A DNA stretch of 10,195 nt from Acidaminococcus fermentans_A. GTDB lineage: Bacteria; Bacillota; Negativicutes; Acidaminococcales; Acidaminococcaceae. The translations under genes and the position numbers were made by a program. Shown one piece after another: positions 1-5,611 of the stretch. The notes under the pieces are model-generated. The model was not told where the DNA came from, searched no databases, and was given only the letters and a program-made list of their open reading frames with translations. The stretch lies in the NCBI RefSeq assembly GCF_052216985.1, contig NZ_JBQOUY010000045.1:1-10195 (forward strand). The letters are read 5' to 3'. The first letter of the stretch is position 1. Every line of letters begins with the position of its first letter.

Positions 1-30
1 CGTTCTCGGATTTTACTGCTTTCGATGGTG

Positions 31-75
31 AAATTAAAATAAAAACAGACATGAGCAAAAATCGCTCACGTCCGT
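31..75 (-). terminator. Intrinsic terminator downstream of the PH-domain gene
   Basis: Arms 45-56 and 64-75 form a 12-bp stem (two G-U pairs) with a 7-nt loop. Read on the minus strand, the stem is followed by a U-rich run (31-44). It lies about 50 bp past the stop codon of the minus-strand gene at 126-614, so it most likely ends that transcript. No U-run follows on the plus strand, so it appears unidirectional. Confidence 0.75.
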
Positions 76-125
76 GTGTGGTAGATGAATTGGAGCTTAC
101 CCCAACATTTGACAAAGAACCTTTT

Positions 126-614
126 TTATGCCTCCGGACGGCACAGCTGGCGGAATTTTTCTGGATCCCTGACATAATTGTACCGGATGGCTTCTTTGCC
201 CTGTCCAATGATCAGGGTGCCGTAACCGGCTTTCCGGCCCAGGAAACCTTGTTCGATGGTCATCTGGGCAGCCATGTCCAGGGGGATCATGTACTGTTTC
301 TTCTTGATGATCCCTTTGAACAGGACCAGCCGTTTGTTGGTCAAAAGGAGAAGCTGGGTCTTATATTCCAGGAATCGATAGGCTAGCCAGATCAAGCCCG
401 CTGGCACATAGATGATCATCATCACCAGGGGCCAGAAAAAATACATGAGGGAACGATCGGCTCGGCCTCGGGGGATTTCCGGCACTTCCTGAGGCTGCGC
501 TGGGCTTTCTTCTGCCTCCCGGTCTTCCGGTCCAGCTCCTCCCGTTAGGGTAGTGCTTCTTTCTTCTTTTTCATTTTCTGCAGGCTGCTCCTGCAGGGGA
601 TTGGATTCTTCCAT
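126..614 (-). CDS. Membrane-anchored bacterial PH-domain (DUF304/bPH_2-type) protein
   Basis: The 162-residue protein has three parts: a hydrophilic, Glu/Pro-rich N-terminal segment (about 1-54), a hydrophobic membrane stretch (about 57-80, one long or two short segments), and a C-terminal domain (about 84-158). The last has the bacterial PH pattern: LLLLTNKRLVL, then GIIKKKQYMIPLD and a closing helix DPEKFRQL. Proteins of this family (YdbS/YdbT-like) are small membrane proteins of largely unknown role, often linked to envelope stress. The start is supported by AAGGAGA seven bases before ATG and by an extended -10 promoter further upstream. The gene is a single unit: it diverges from the exported hydrolase gene and has its own terminator. 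The family call is fairly firm. The function is unknown. Confidence 0.8.
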   Translation of the reverse strand: MEESNPLQEQPAENEKEERSTTLTGGAGPEDREAEESPAQPQEVPEIPRGRADRSLMYFFWPLVMMIIYVPAGLIWLAYRFLEYKTQLLLLTNKRLVLFKGIIKKKQYMIPLDMAAQMTIEQGFLGRKAGYGTLIIGQGKEAIRYNYVRDPEKFRQLCRPEA

Positions 615-649
615 GGGTATCTCTCCTTTGGATGAGATTGTTTTTTTCG

Positions 650-658
650 ATTATACCA
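650..658 (-). promoter_or_regulatory. Extended -10 promoter for the PH-domain gene
   Basis: On the minus strand this reads TGGTATAAT, a perfect TATAAT preceded by the TGn extension, about 35 bp upstream of the ATG at 614. No good -35 hexamer is present, as is usual for extended -10 promoters. It sits back to back with the plus-strand promoter at 690-718. Confidence 0.6.
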
Positions 659-689
659 TATTCTTCCCTGTGAGGGCAGGGAGAAAGCC

Positions 690-718
690 TTGTCAGAGAA
701 GGTCTGCCGTACTATACT
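690..718 (+). promoter_or_regulatory. Sigma-A promoter of the exported nucleoside-hydrolase gene
   Basis: TTGTCA (690-695) and TATACT (713-718) are separated by exactly 17 bp. The predicted transcript starts near 725, about 34 nt before the GTG start. The TTG of the -35 box is also the most upstream in-frame start-like codon of the next gene. A promoter here therefore argues against translation starting at 690. Confidence 0.72.
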
Positions 719-758
719 AGTCCATAGAACTTTTTCAGGATACAGCGGGAGGGATCAT

Positions 759-1772
759 GTGTTGGAGAAATGGAAGAAGGGAATGCTGGTCTTGGCACTG
801 GGCCTTTGCTGTGCCTGGCAGACGGCCTTCGGGGCAGCGGCTGGGGCAGAGCGGAGTACGGTGGGCGCCGGGCAGCCGGCACTGGTCTATGAGGGAGACC
901 CGGGCAGTGATGATGCGGTAGCTTTGTTCCTGCTGAAGCAGAACAGTCTGGTGCCGGATCTGGCGCTGGCTGCTTATGGGAACGGACCGGAAAAACAGAT
1001 GAGCCGCAACTTGGTCCTGGTGACTCGGGATCTGGCCATGGACCTGCCCGTCTATCATGGGGCCGATCGGCCCTGGAAAGGGAAGAAACCGAAATACCGG
1101 CAGCCCGGATTCCAGGGAAAGGATGGCCTGCTGGGGCTTTCCGGTACTCTGGAGAAAAGGAGCCAGGGCTGGGACGGAAAGGATGGACAGCCTAGGACTT
1201 TGGAAGCTGCTCGGGAGAGACTGAAAAAATACCCGTCTCTCACCTATATCGTCACAGGTCCCCTCTCCACTTTGGCCACTCTGCTCCAAGACCCGGACAT
1301 CAAAGGCCGGATCCACCGGGTGTATGTGGCTGGAGGGTCGCTGGCGGGCACAGATCCGGAAGGAGAGTCCGAAGAGAATTTTGCCAAAGATCCCCGGGCC
1401 GTACAAGCAGTCCTGGCCAGCGGAGTGGATCTGACAATCTTCCCCCGGGAGCTGACGGGGACCCAATACATCGGAAAACAGGAAATCCAGGTCTTCAGCC
1501 GCAGCGGACAGTGGCCAGAATTCCTGGGACTGATCCAGGCCAACCAGGCGGCCCATGAAAAGGCAGGGGAAGAACCGGCTGCGGTACTGCCTGCTGTCTT
1601 TCCCGTGCTGTATCAGCTGGATCCGGAGCAGTTTGCTGTAGAGGACCGTCGGGTCAAGGCGGATGCGAAAGGCCGGCTGGAGGAGGATCCCCAGGGGACG
1701 CTGGTCCACGTGGTGCTGGGGGTGAATCCCCGGTTCCAGTGGAGAGCTCTGGAGAAAGCCTTCAGCCGATAA
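759..1772 (+). CDS. Exported nucleoside-hydrolase-like protein (IunH fold), variant active site
   Basis: Start chosen at GTG 759 (TTG 762 is equally possible): GGGAGG at 747-752 lies 6 nt upstream, and the more upstream TTG at 690 falls in the -35 box. The roughly 337-residue product starts with a lysine-containing n-region and a hydrophobic core (about residues 9-20) ending in AFGAAA, a Sec signal peptide. The mature part matches the inosine-uridine nucleoside hydrolase family: GDPGSDDA (D47, D51, D52, equivalent to the calcium-binding Asp residues), TGPLSTLA, ENFAKDPRA and a late LDPEQF. Two positions deviate: the first Asp of the usual DTDPG is Glu, and the His usually preceding the last Asp is Leu. 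Such enzymes split ribonucleosides into base and ribose. An exported one could salvage extracellular nucleosides, but altered specificity or loss of activity is possible. Alanine racemase follows after 93 bp with only a weak hairpin between. Confidence 0.82.
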   Translation: MLEKWKKGMLVLALGLCCAWQTAFGAAAGAERSTVGAGQPALVYEGDPGSDDAVALFLLKQNSLVPDLALAAYGNGPEKQMSRNLVLVTRDLAMDLPVYHGADRPWKGKKPKYRQPGFQGKDGLLGLSGTLEKRSQGWDGKDGQPRTLEAARERLKKYPSLTYIVTGPLSTLATLLQDPDIKGRIHRVYVAGGSLAGTDPEGESEENFAKDPRAVQAVLASGVDLTIFPRELTGTQYIGKQEIQVFSRSGQWPEFLGLIQANQAAHEKAGEEPAAVLPAVFPVLYQLDPEQFAVEDRRVKADAKGRLEEDPQGTLVHVVLGVNPRFQWRALEKAFSR

Positions 1773-1792
1773 AGCTGTGATGGATGGCTGAA
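1761..1792 (+). terminator. Weak hairpin after the nucleoside-hydrolase gene
   Basis: TTCAGCC (1761-1767) and GGCTGAA (1786-1792) are perfect 7-bp inverted arms with an 18-nt loop, followed by only TTT. The left arm overlaps the end of the coding region. It may give partial termination before the racemase gene, but the loop is long and the U-run short. Confidence 0.3.
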
Positions 1793-1796
1793 TTTG

Positions 1797-1805
1797 TGGT
1801 ATCAT
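1797..1805 (+). promoter_or_regulatory. Possible extended -10 promoter for alr
   Basis: TGGTATCAT (1797-1805) has the TGn extension and a 5/6 -10 hexamer about 60 bp before the alr ATG. No convincing -35 box is seen. It would let the racemase gene be expressed independently of the gene before it. Confidence 0.4.
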
Positions 1806-1865
1806 AGGACAGGAACGCCTGTCATGTTCGGAGACGGGAGAAAACAGGCAAAGGAGTAGGAAAAA

Positions 1866-3035
1866 ATGAAATCTACACTGCGTCGTACCTGGGCGGAAAT
1901 CGATCTGGACGCCCTGGCTTTCAATTATCATACGATCCGGGAACATATCGGGCCTCAGGTGAAATTCCTGGGGGTGGTCAAAGCGGATGCCTATGGCCAT
2001 GGAGCTGTGCAGGTCGGGAAGGAACTCCAGGCACTGGGAGCCGACTATTTGGCGGTGAGCAGTATCGATGAAGCCATGGAACTCCGGTTCAACGGCATCA
2101 CCATGCCCATCCTGATCCTGGGCCATACCCCCCGGGAACAGGTTGACCGGCTGATCTGCTTCAATATCACCCAGGCTGTGACCTGCGAGGCCAAAGCCCT
2201 GGAATACAGTGAAGAGGCAGTGAAATACGGAGGGACCCTGAAGATCCATGTAAAAGTGGATACGGGGATGTCCCGGCTGGGTTATATCTGCGAAGGCGAT
2301 TATTTCGAACATGGGGTGAAGGGCATCATCCATGCTTGCAGCCTGCCGGGCCTGGAACCGGAAGGAATCTTCACCCATTTCGCCGTGGCAGATGAGCCAG
2401 GCGAGGAAGCGCTGGCTTATACCCGGCATCAGTTCGCACTCTTTAAGAGAGTCTGCGACGAGGTGGAGAAACGGACCGGCAGGAAGGTCAAGCTCCGCCA
2501 CTGCGCCAATACTGGGGCTACCACCTTGTTCCCGAAGACCTATCTGGATATGGTACGGCCCGGGCTTCTGCTCTATGGGTACGGGGAATATGCCCGGATG
2601 CTGGGCTTGAAGCCGGTGATGGCCGTGAAGACTACTATCAGCACCATCAAGATTTATCCCAAAGGGACGAAAATCAGTTACGGGGGCATCTATACCTGTC
2701 CGGATACTACTCGGATGGGGGTGGCTCCCATCGGTTATGCAGACGGGTTCATGCGCTGCCTGTCCAATCGATGCGGCTTTGTGACAGAACAGGGCCTGGC
2801 TCCCCAGCGGGGACGGATCTGTATGGATATGTGCATGGTGGACTTAACAGATAAACCCAAGGTGGATGTGGGCAGCGAACTGGAACTGTTCGGGACTCAT
2901 CAATCTTTGGATGATCTGGCAGCTTTGGCCGGGACCATCCCTTATGAAATCACCTGCAACATCAGCAAGCGGGTACCCAGGGTGTATCTGGAAAAGGGGA
3001 AAGTAGTGGAGAAGGAACTGCTGCTGAGGATGTGA
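1866..3035 (+). CDS. alr: Alanine racemase
   Basis: The 389-residue protein is a full-length fold-type III PLP enzyme that interconverts L- and D-alanine, supplying D-Ala for peptidoglycan. The PLP lysine is K39 in VVKADAYGHG, with the usual Tyr43. R137 in GMSRLGY, HCANTGA (212-218), the catalytic tyrosine Y272 in SYGG, IGYADG (289-294) and GRICMDMCMVD (316-326) are all in order. The C-terminal beta domain ends with the expected PYEITCNISKRVPRVY. AAGGAG at 1851-1856 supports the ATG. The gene follows the exported hydrolase by 93 bp and is closed by a strong bidirectional terminator. It looks intact and functional. Nothing in the neighbourhood suggests a catabolic rather than cell-wall role. 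Confidence 0.96.
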   Translation: MKSTLRRTWAEIDLDALAFNYHTIREHIGPQVKFLGVVKADAYGHGAVQVGKELQALGADYLAVSSIDEAMELRFNGITMPILILGHTPREQVDRLICFNITQAVTCEAKALEYSEEAVKYGGTLKIHVKVDTGMSRLGYICEGDYFEHGVKGIIHACSLPGLEPEGIFTHFAVADEPGEEALAYTRHQFALFKRVCDEVEKRTGRKVKLRHCANTGATTLFPKTYLDMVRPGLLLYGYGEYARMLGLKPVMAVKTTISTIKIYPKGTKISYGGIYTCPDTTRMGVAPIGYADGFMRCLSNRCGFVTEQGLAPQRGRICMDMCMVDLTDKPKVDVGSELELFGTHQSLDDLAALAGTIPYEITCNISKRVPRVYLEKGKVVEKELLLRM

Positions 3036-3062
3036 AAAATGGGCGCTTTGGCGCCCATTTTT
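3035..3062. terminator. Bidirectional intrinsic terminator between alr and the DUF554 gene
   Basis: Perfect 12-bp stem AAAAATGGGCGC / GCGCCCATTTTT with a 4-nt loop. Its A-run and T-run make it a terminator on both strands. It begins in the alr stop codon and can also stop the convergent DUF554 transcript. Confidence 0.88.
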
Positions 3063-3065
3063 GTC

Positions 3066-3106
3066 ACCCGGCCAGTGACCAGTGACAAGAGACCAGTGAC
3101 CGGGGG
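3066..3106. repeat. GAC-type heptamer repeat between two terminators
   Basis: CAGTGAC occurs at 3073-3079, 3080-3086 and 3094-3100. Read as heptads this is a run of GACCAGT, GACAAGA, GACCAGT, GACCGGG. Flanking CACCCGG and CCGGGGGTG can partly pair. The design resembles the heptamer arms of the elements at 3960-4095 and 4388-4548. Confidence 0.55.
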
Positions 3107-3136
3107 TGTGAATTTTTTCACACCCCCTTCTTTTTT
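3102..3136 (+). terminator. Second terminator hairpin downstream of alr
   Basis: GGGGGTGTGA (3102-3111) and TCACACCCCC (3118-3127) form a perfect 10-bp stem with a 6-nt A/T loop, followed by TTCTTTTTT. On the plus strand it backs up the first terminator. The T-run overlaps the stop codon of the convergent DUF554 gene. Confidence 0.8.
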
Positions 3137-3869
3137 ACAGCAACGGCACCACCACATTCGTCCAAACTGACGACAGGGGCATCACCAGGGCCATGGCCGG
3201 GATCATATCGGCTATAGGGAAATCCTTCAGCTGGAGCATCCGGAATCCGGTGGCCAGGAGCAGGGTCCCGCCGCAGGCCTTGAAATCCCCGATCATATCC
3301 GGGGTGCAGAAAGGCAGCAGGGCATTGGCCAGGAAGAAGAGGAACAGGAAAATCACCAGCTGGGGCAGGGCGATGAAGCTGACGATGATCCCCAGCTCAC
3401 AGGCGAAGAGAGTAGCGGTGGGCAGGTCCATGATGGATTTGGCGATGAGGATGCTGTGATCCCCGGCCATGCCGGATACCATGCTGCCATAGATGCCGGT
3501 GCCGCTGGCGCAGAACAGGACGATGATGGTGATCAGGCGGCTTTCGTATTCCTCTCGAGGAATCAGGCTGTCTCCGGAAGAAGCAGGCAGCACCCGGCTG
3601 ATCAATTTTTCCAGGTTCCGGGAACCCTGGATGATCCGGTCTCCCAGGCGGATCCCCAGACCTACGATGGTGCCGGCAATCACCGCAAAGACCACTGCCG
3701 GCAGGTTTTTCATGAAGGTAATGGAAATAATCCCCATGAGCAGAGCACAGGACCCGAATACCGTGGTCAGTTTCTCCTTGAAATCTTCCGAAAGCCGGGG
3801 CCCCAGGAAATTCCCCAAGATCCCTCCCAGGACGACGGCTGCAACATTGATCAGTACCCCAATGGGCAT
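3135..3869 (-). CDS. DUF554-family integral membrane protein (YdfK/YqgA-like)
   Basis: The 244-residue, strongly hydrophobic protein starts MPIGVLINVAAVVLGGILGN and contains several predicted membrane helices (about 1-22, 37-52, 57-72, 110-125, 150-190 and 215-240). The N-terminal GVLINxxxVxxGGxxG and the Gly-rich IAGTIVGLGIRLGD segment are typical of DUF554 proteins, which are around 230-240 residues long, so this copy is complete. The family role is not established; a transporter or channel-like role is only a guess. The start is supported by AAGGGGG seven bases upstream of ATG 3869. It is transcribed alone and converges on alr, sharing the terminator pair between them. Confidence 0.85.
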   Translation of the reverse strand: MPIGVLINVAAVVLGGILGNFLGPRLSEDFKEKLTTVFGSCALLMGIISITFMKNLPAVVFAVIAGTIVGLGIRLGDRIIQGSRNLEKLISRVLPASSGDSLIPREEYESRLITIIVLFCASGTGIYGSMVSGMAGDHSILIAKSIMDLPTATLFACELGIIVSFIALPQLVIFLFLFFLANALLPFCTPDMIGDFKACGGTLLLATGFRMLQLKDFPIADMIPAMALVMPLSSVWTNVVVPLL

Positions 3870-3892
3870 AGCGATTCCCCCTTAAAATGGTT

Positions 3893-3908
3893 AGAATATC
3901 ACTATTCT
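3893..3908. promoter_or_regulatory. Short inverted repeat upstream of the DUF554 gene
   Basis: AGAATA and TATTCT are perfect 6-bp arms around a 4-nt centre, 24 bp upstream of the DUF554 ATG in the AT-rich stretch where its promoter should lie. It could be an operator or overlap the -10 region. No clear -35/-10 pair was recognised. Confidence 0.3.
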
Positions 3909-3959
3909 ACTATAAAATCCAGGTAAAAAAAAGATGTGTGAAGAGTGGGGAACGTGACA

Positions 3960-4095
3960 AGAAGCCAGACCGGCCCTGACGGGCCTTTCAGAAGTCAGAC
4001 ATCAGATTGTTCGCGATAAGCAGATGGATCTGCTGCTAAACCGAACAAAGTGACATCTGACGTCTCAAGGCCCGTCAGGGCCGTGTCTGACTTCT
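3960..4095. repeat. Large imperfect palindrome (repeat element A)
   Basis: Outer arms 3960-3987 and 4067-4095 share about 26 complementary bases around CGGCCCTGACGGGCC. Nested inside are TCAGAT / ATCTGA, TGTTCG / CGAACA and a perfect central hairpin AGCAGAT-GG-ATCTGCT (4019-4034). GAAGTCAGAC at 3991-4000 can also pair with GTCTGACTTC at 4085-4094, allowing an alternative fold. It fills the space between DUF554 and the TSCPD gene and may also serve as a transcript end for the latter, although no U-run follows. It shares the word GCGATAAG with element B at 4388-4548. Confidence 0.75.
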
Positions 4096-4098
4096 CTT

Positions 4099-4353
4099 TC
4101 ATTCTTCCATCAACGCTTCTTCCACTCCTTTGGCCAGCTGGTCGGCACAGGACGTGGACCTGTTCCCACAGGTATTGCCCTTCAGCAGATCTACGGCGTG
4201 CTGGGCGTCGGCTCCTTCCAGCAGTTTGCTGATGGCGGATAGGTTCCCAGGGCAGCCTCCCTGGAAATGGATGTTGTGGAGCCTGCCGTCCTCCAGACCG
4301 AATTCAATCTGACGGGCGCAGGTTCCCTGGGTCTTGATGGTAAAGTTTTTCAT
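4099..4353 (-). CDS. Small TSCPD-domain cysteine protein (TIGR03905-like)
   Basis: The 84-residue protein has four cysteines, C12, C34, C62 and C69, in the arrangement of TSCPD-domain proteins: GTCARQIEF, QGGCPGNL, GNTCGNRSTSCADQLA. The domain also occurs at the C-terminus of some ribonucleotide reductases, where the cysteines bind metal. The stand-alone version is common in anaerobic Firmicutes and has no known function. AAGGAG eight bases upstream supports ATG 4353. The gene stands alone and is bracketed on both sides by related palindromic elements. Family call firm, function unknown. Confidence 0.83.
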   Translation of the reverse strand: MKNFTIKTQGTCARQIEFGLEDGRLHNIHFQGGCPGNLSAISKLLEGADAQHAVDLLKGNTCGNRSTSCADQLAKGVEEALMEE

Positions 4354-4387
4354 GAAAATGGACTCCTTACTATATACAATGATTTAT

Positions 4388-4548
4388 GGGTCTCGAGTCT
4401 CGGGTCTCGAGACGAATGAAAAATTTGCAGGCAAATTTTTTGAATAGGCAAACCCAGATCCGCCAGCGATAAGATATCCGCTTCTGGATTTCGCACGGTT
4501 CTGGTTCTATCCAGTGGCCCGAGACTCATGACTCATGACTCGAGACCC
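4388..4548. repeat. Large imperfect palindrome with heptamer arms (repeat element B)
   Basis: The left arm is three tandem heptamers, GTCTCGA, GTCTCGG, GTCTCGA (4390-4410). The right arm is GACTCAT, GACTCAT, GACTCGA (4523-4543) plus GACCC, and the arms are largely complementary. Inside are a perfect hairpin AAAAATTTGC-AG-GCAAATTTTT (4419-4440), terminator-like on either strand, and the word GCGATAAG (4466-4473), also found in element A in the same orientation. It fills the intergenic space between the TSCPD and HD-GYP genes. Confidence 0.72.
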
Positions 4549-4550
4549 TC

Positions 4551-4584
4551 AAAGGGGGCTGCTGCTCATGCAGCAGCCCCCTTT
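4551..4584 (-). terminator. Terminator hairpin of the HD-GYP gene
   Basis: Perfect 14-bp stem, AAAGGGGGCTGCTG and its complement, with a 6-nt loop. Its arm overlaps the HD-GYP stop codon. The following U-run on the minus strand is only three bases, so it may act partly as an mRNA 3'-end stabiliser. Confidence 0.7.
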
Positions 4585-5182
4585 ATCCCGGATTGGAAAT
4601 AGAAGCAAAGAAAGCCTGGACCACATCGGGATCGAACTGGATCCCGGCTAGGTCCCGGATTACCTGGGGACTTTTGCACCCGGCGATCTGCCATTGCCGG
4701 GTGCAGGGATTGCATTTCCGGTCATAGTAGTTGCAGACGGCGATGATCCGGCTGCCGATGGGGATGTTCACCCCTTTCAGCCGTTTGGGATACCCGCTGC
4801 CATCCCAGTTCTCGTGATGGTGCAGAATGATCTTCATGATATGGGCGAAGGCAGGGATGTTTTCCAGCATGCTGGCCCCGGCCTGGCAATGGCGCCGGTA
4901 CGTGGCCCGCTCCCGGACGTTGAAGTAGGGATATTTGGCCAGGATGGTATTGGGGATGGCCAGCTGCCCTATGTCGTGGAGCAGGGCGGCCGTCTTGATG
5001 CAGCTCACTTCGTTTAGGGGAAGGCCCATCTTGATGGCCGTGGCCACGGCATAATTGGCTACCTGCTGGCTGTGGAGGGACAGGCCATGGCTTTTCAGCT
5101 CCAACAGTTTCAGGAACCCCTGGACGATTTCCCTGGTATCCGTATCCGTCGGGAAATCCAGGAATTGGGGAATGGTGATCAT
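4583..5182 (-). CDS. Compact HD-GYP-domain protein, variant active site
   Basis: The 199-residue protein is essentially one HD-GYP domain with no sensor or receiver region. Recognisable motifs are H37 (SLHSQQVANYA), HDIGQ (H69-D70, with Gln for the usual Lys), H98, HHHENWDGSGYP (121-132), LKGVNIPIGSRIIAV and a C-terminal AGIQFDPDVV. HD-GYP enzymes hydrolyse cyclic di-GMP or related dinucleotides. Here the usual AD-x-x-DAL after the GYP motif is replaced by CNYYDRKC, so a normally metal-binding Asp appears as Asn151. The next stretch carries four cysteines (C150, C157, C160, C169) instead of the usual helix. Activity is therefore uncertain. The ATG lacks a strong SD (AAAGG is 10 nt upstream). 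The promoter is at 5225-5253 and the terminator hairpin overlaps the stop. Confidence 0.82.
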   Translation of the reverse strand: MITIPQFLDFPTDTDTREIVQGFLKLLELKSHGLSLHSQQVANYAVATAIKMGLPLNEVSCIKTAALLHDIGQLAIPNTILAKYPYFNVRERATYRRHCQAGASMLENIPAFAHIMKIILHHHENWDGSGYPKRLKGVNIPIGSRIIAVCNYYDRKCNPCTRQWQIAGCKSPQVIRDLAGIQFDPDVVQAFFASISNPG

Positions 5183-5224
5183 AGGACATCGACCTTTGCT
5201 TCTAAGGTAAGATTTGCTTTCTTC

Positions 5225-5253
5225 AGTATACTATAATTCTCTGGCTTTGTGAA
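5225..5253 (-). promoter_or_regulatory. Promoter of the HD-GYP gene
   Basis: Minus-strand TTCACA (5248-5253) and TATACT (5225-5230) have a 17-bp spacer. The predicted start is about 35 nt before the HD-GYP ATG. It is divergent from the ncRNA promoter at 5261-5289, with only 7 bp between the two -35 boxes. Confidence 0.65.
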
Positions 5254-5260
5254 TTTCTGG

Positions 5261-5289
5261 TTGCCAAAGTTTTTCCGGCCTTTTATAAT
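5261..5289 (+). promoter_or_regulatory. Strong promoter of the candidate ncRNA
   Basis: TTGCCA (5261-5266) and a perfect TATAAT (5284-5289) are separated by 17 bp. Transcription should begin near 5296, which is the first base of the left arm of the RNA's closing stem. No ORF or ribosome binding site follows. Confidence 0.75.
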
Positions 5290-5295
5290 GGAACC

Positions 5296-5507
5296 AACAA
5301 CTCAGGTCTGTGGTTGCAAGTCGATGCCAGTTGCAGGCGAAACGATCCACGTAAGCAATGAAAAGCCATTGTGAGCACGGTGCAGCTTAGAAGTAAGTCC
5401 TGCCGCGAAAAAGCGAGAGAAGCAGTAGTGGGGAGCATGAGGCTTAGGAGCGAACCTTCCAGCAGGCGGGTGTGGGGGCGAAAACCAGGTCAGCTGAGTT
5501 GTTTTTT
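5296..5507 (+). ncRNA. Candidate free-standing structured RNA (about 212 nt), family not identified
   Basis: The segment has its own sigma-A promoter, begins with AACAACTCAG (5296-5305) and ends with the complementary CTGAGTTGTT (5494-5503) running into a T-run, so the ends form a 10-bp closing stem and terminator. Interior helices include CAATG/CATTG (around 5361-5377), GCAG..CTTA-GAAG-TAAG..CTGC (around 5382-5403), CGC-GAAAAA-GCG (5404-5415) and GCC/GGC (5325-5337). The long unpaired purine-rich and GAAAC stretches are typical of conserved RNAs. No plus-strand ORF fits. The downstream binding-protein gene has its own promoter after the terminator, so this is not a simple riboswitch for it. 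Length and style fit raiA-type or 6S-type RNAs, but I cannot assign it by eye. It lacks the SRP, RNase P, tmRNA and T-box signature words. Confidence 0.62.
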
Positions 5508-5527
5508 GTATTTTTATTAAAAACATA

Positions 5528-5556
5528 TTGCATAATAATACATCAAGTCGTATAAT
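5528..5556 (+). promoter_or_regulatory. Promoter of the amino-acid-binding lipoprotein gene
   Basis: TTGCAT (5528-5533) and perfect TATAAT (5551-5556) with a 17-bp spacer, in an AT-rich stretch after the ncRNA terminator. The start would be near 5563, about 49 nt before the ATG. Confidence 0.75.
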
Positions 5557-5611
5557 TAATCCCAATTAAAGCCATACAATACGGATTGAGCTGAATGAGG
5601 GAGGAATTTCT

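Noticed and set aside
51..386. Plus-strand 111-codon frame opposite the PH-domain gene
   Set aside because: Its ATG lies inside the terminator stem of the minus-strand gene and the product has no family features. The minus-strand PH protein explains the region.
735..2501. Very long minus-strand open frame (588 codons) opposite the hydrolase and alr genes
   Set aside because: It spans two unrelated plus-strand genes and the gap between them, has no recognisable domain, and reflects the codon pattern of GC-rich genes on the other strand. The plus-strand genes have clear families, start signals and a terminator.
3456..3926. Plus-strand frames opposite the DUF554 gene
   Set aside because: Low-complexity translations with no SD. 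The minus-strand DUF554 protein with membrane helices is the real gene.
5296..5507. Riboswitch controlling the binding-protein gene
   Set aside because: The RNA ends at a terminator and the gene has an independent promoter with perfect spacing after it. No known aptamer signature was recognised.
5302..5565. Minus-strand 87-codon frame across the ncRNA
   Set aside because: It crosses the ncRNA terminator and the next gene's promoter, has no SD or domain, and is better explained as a shadow of structured noncoding DNA.
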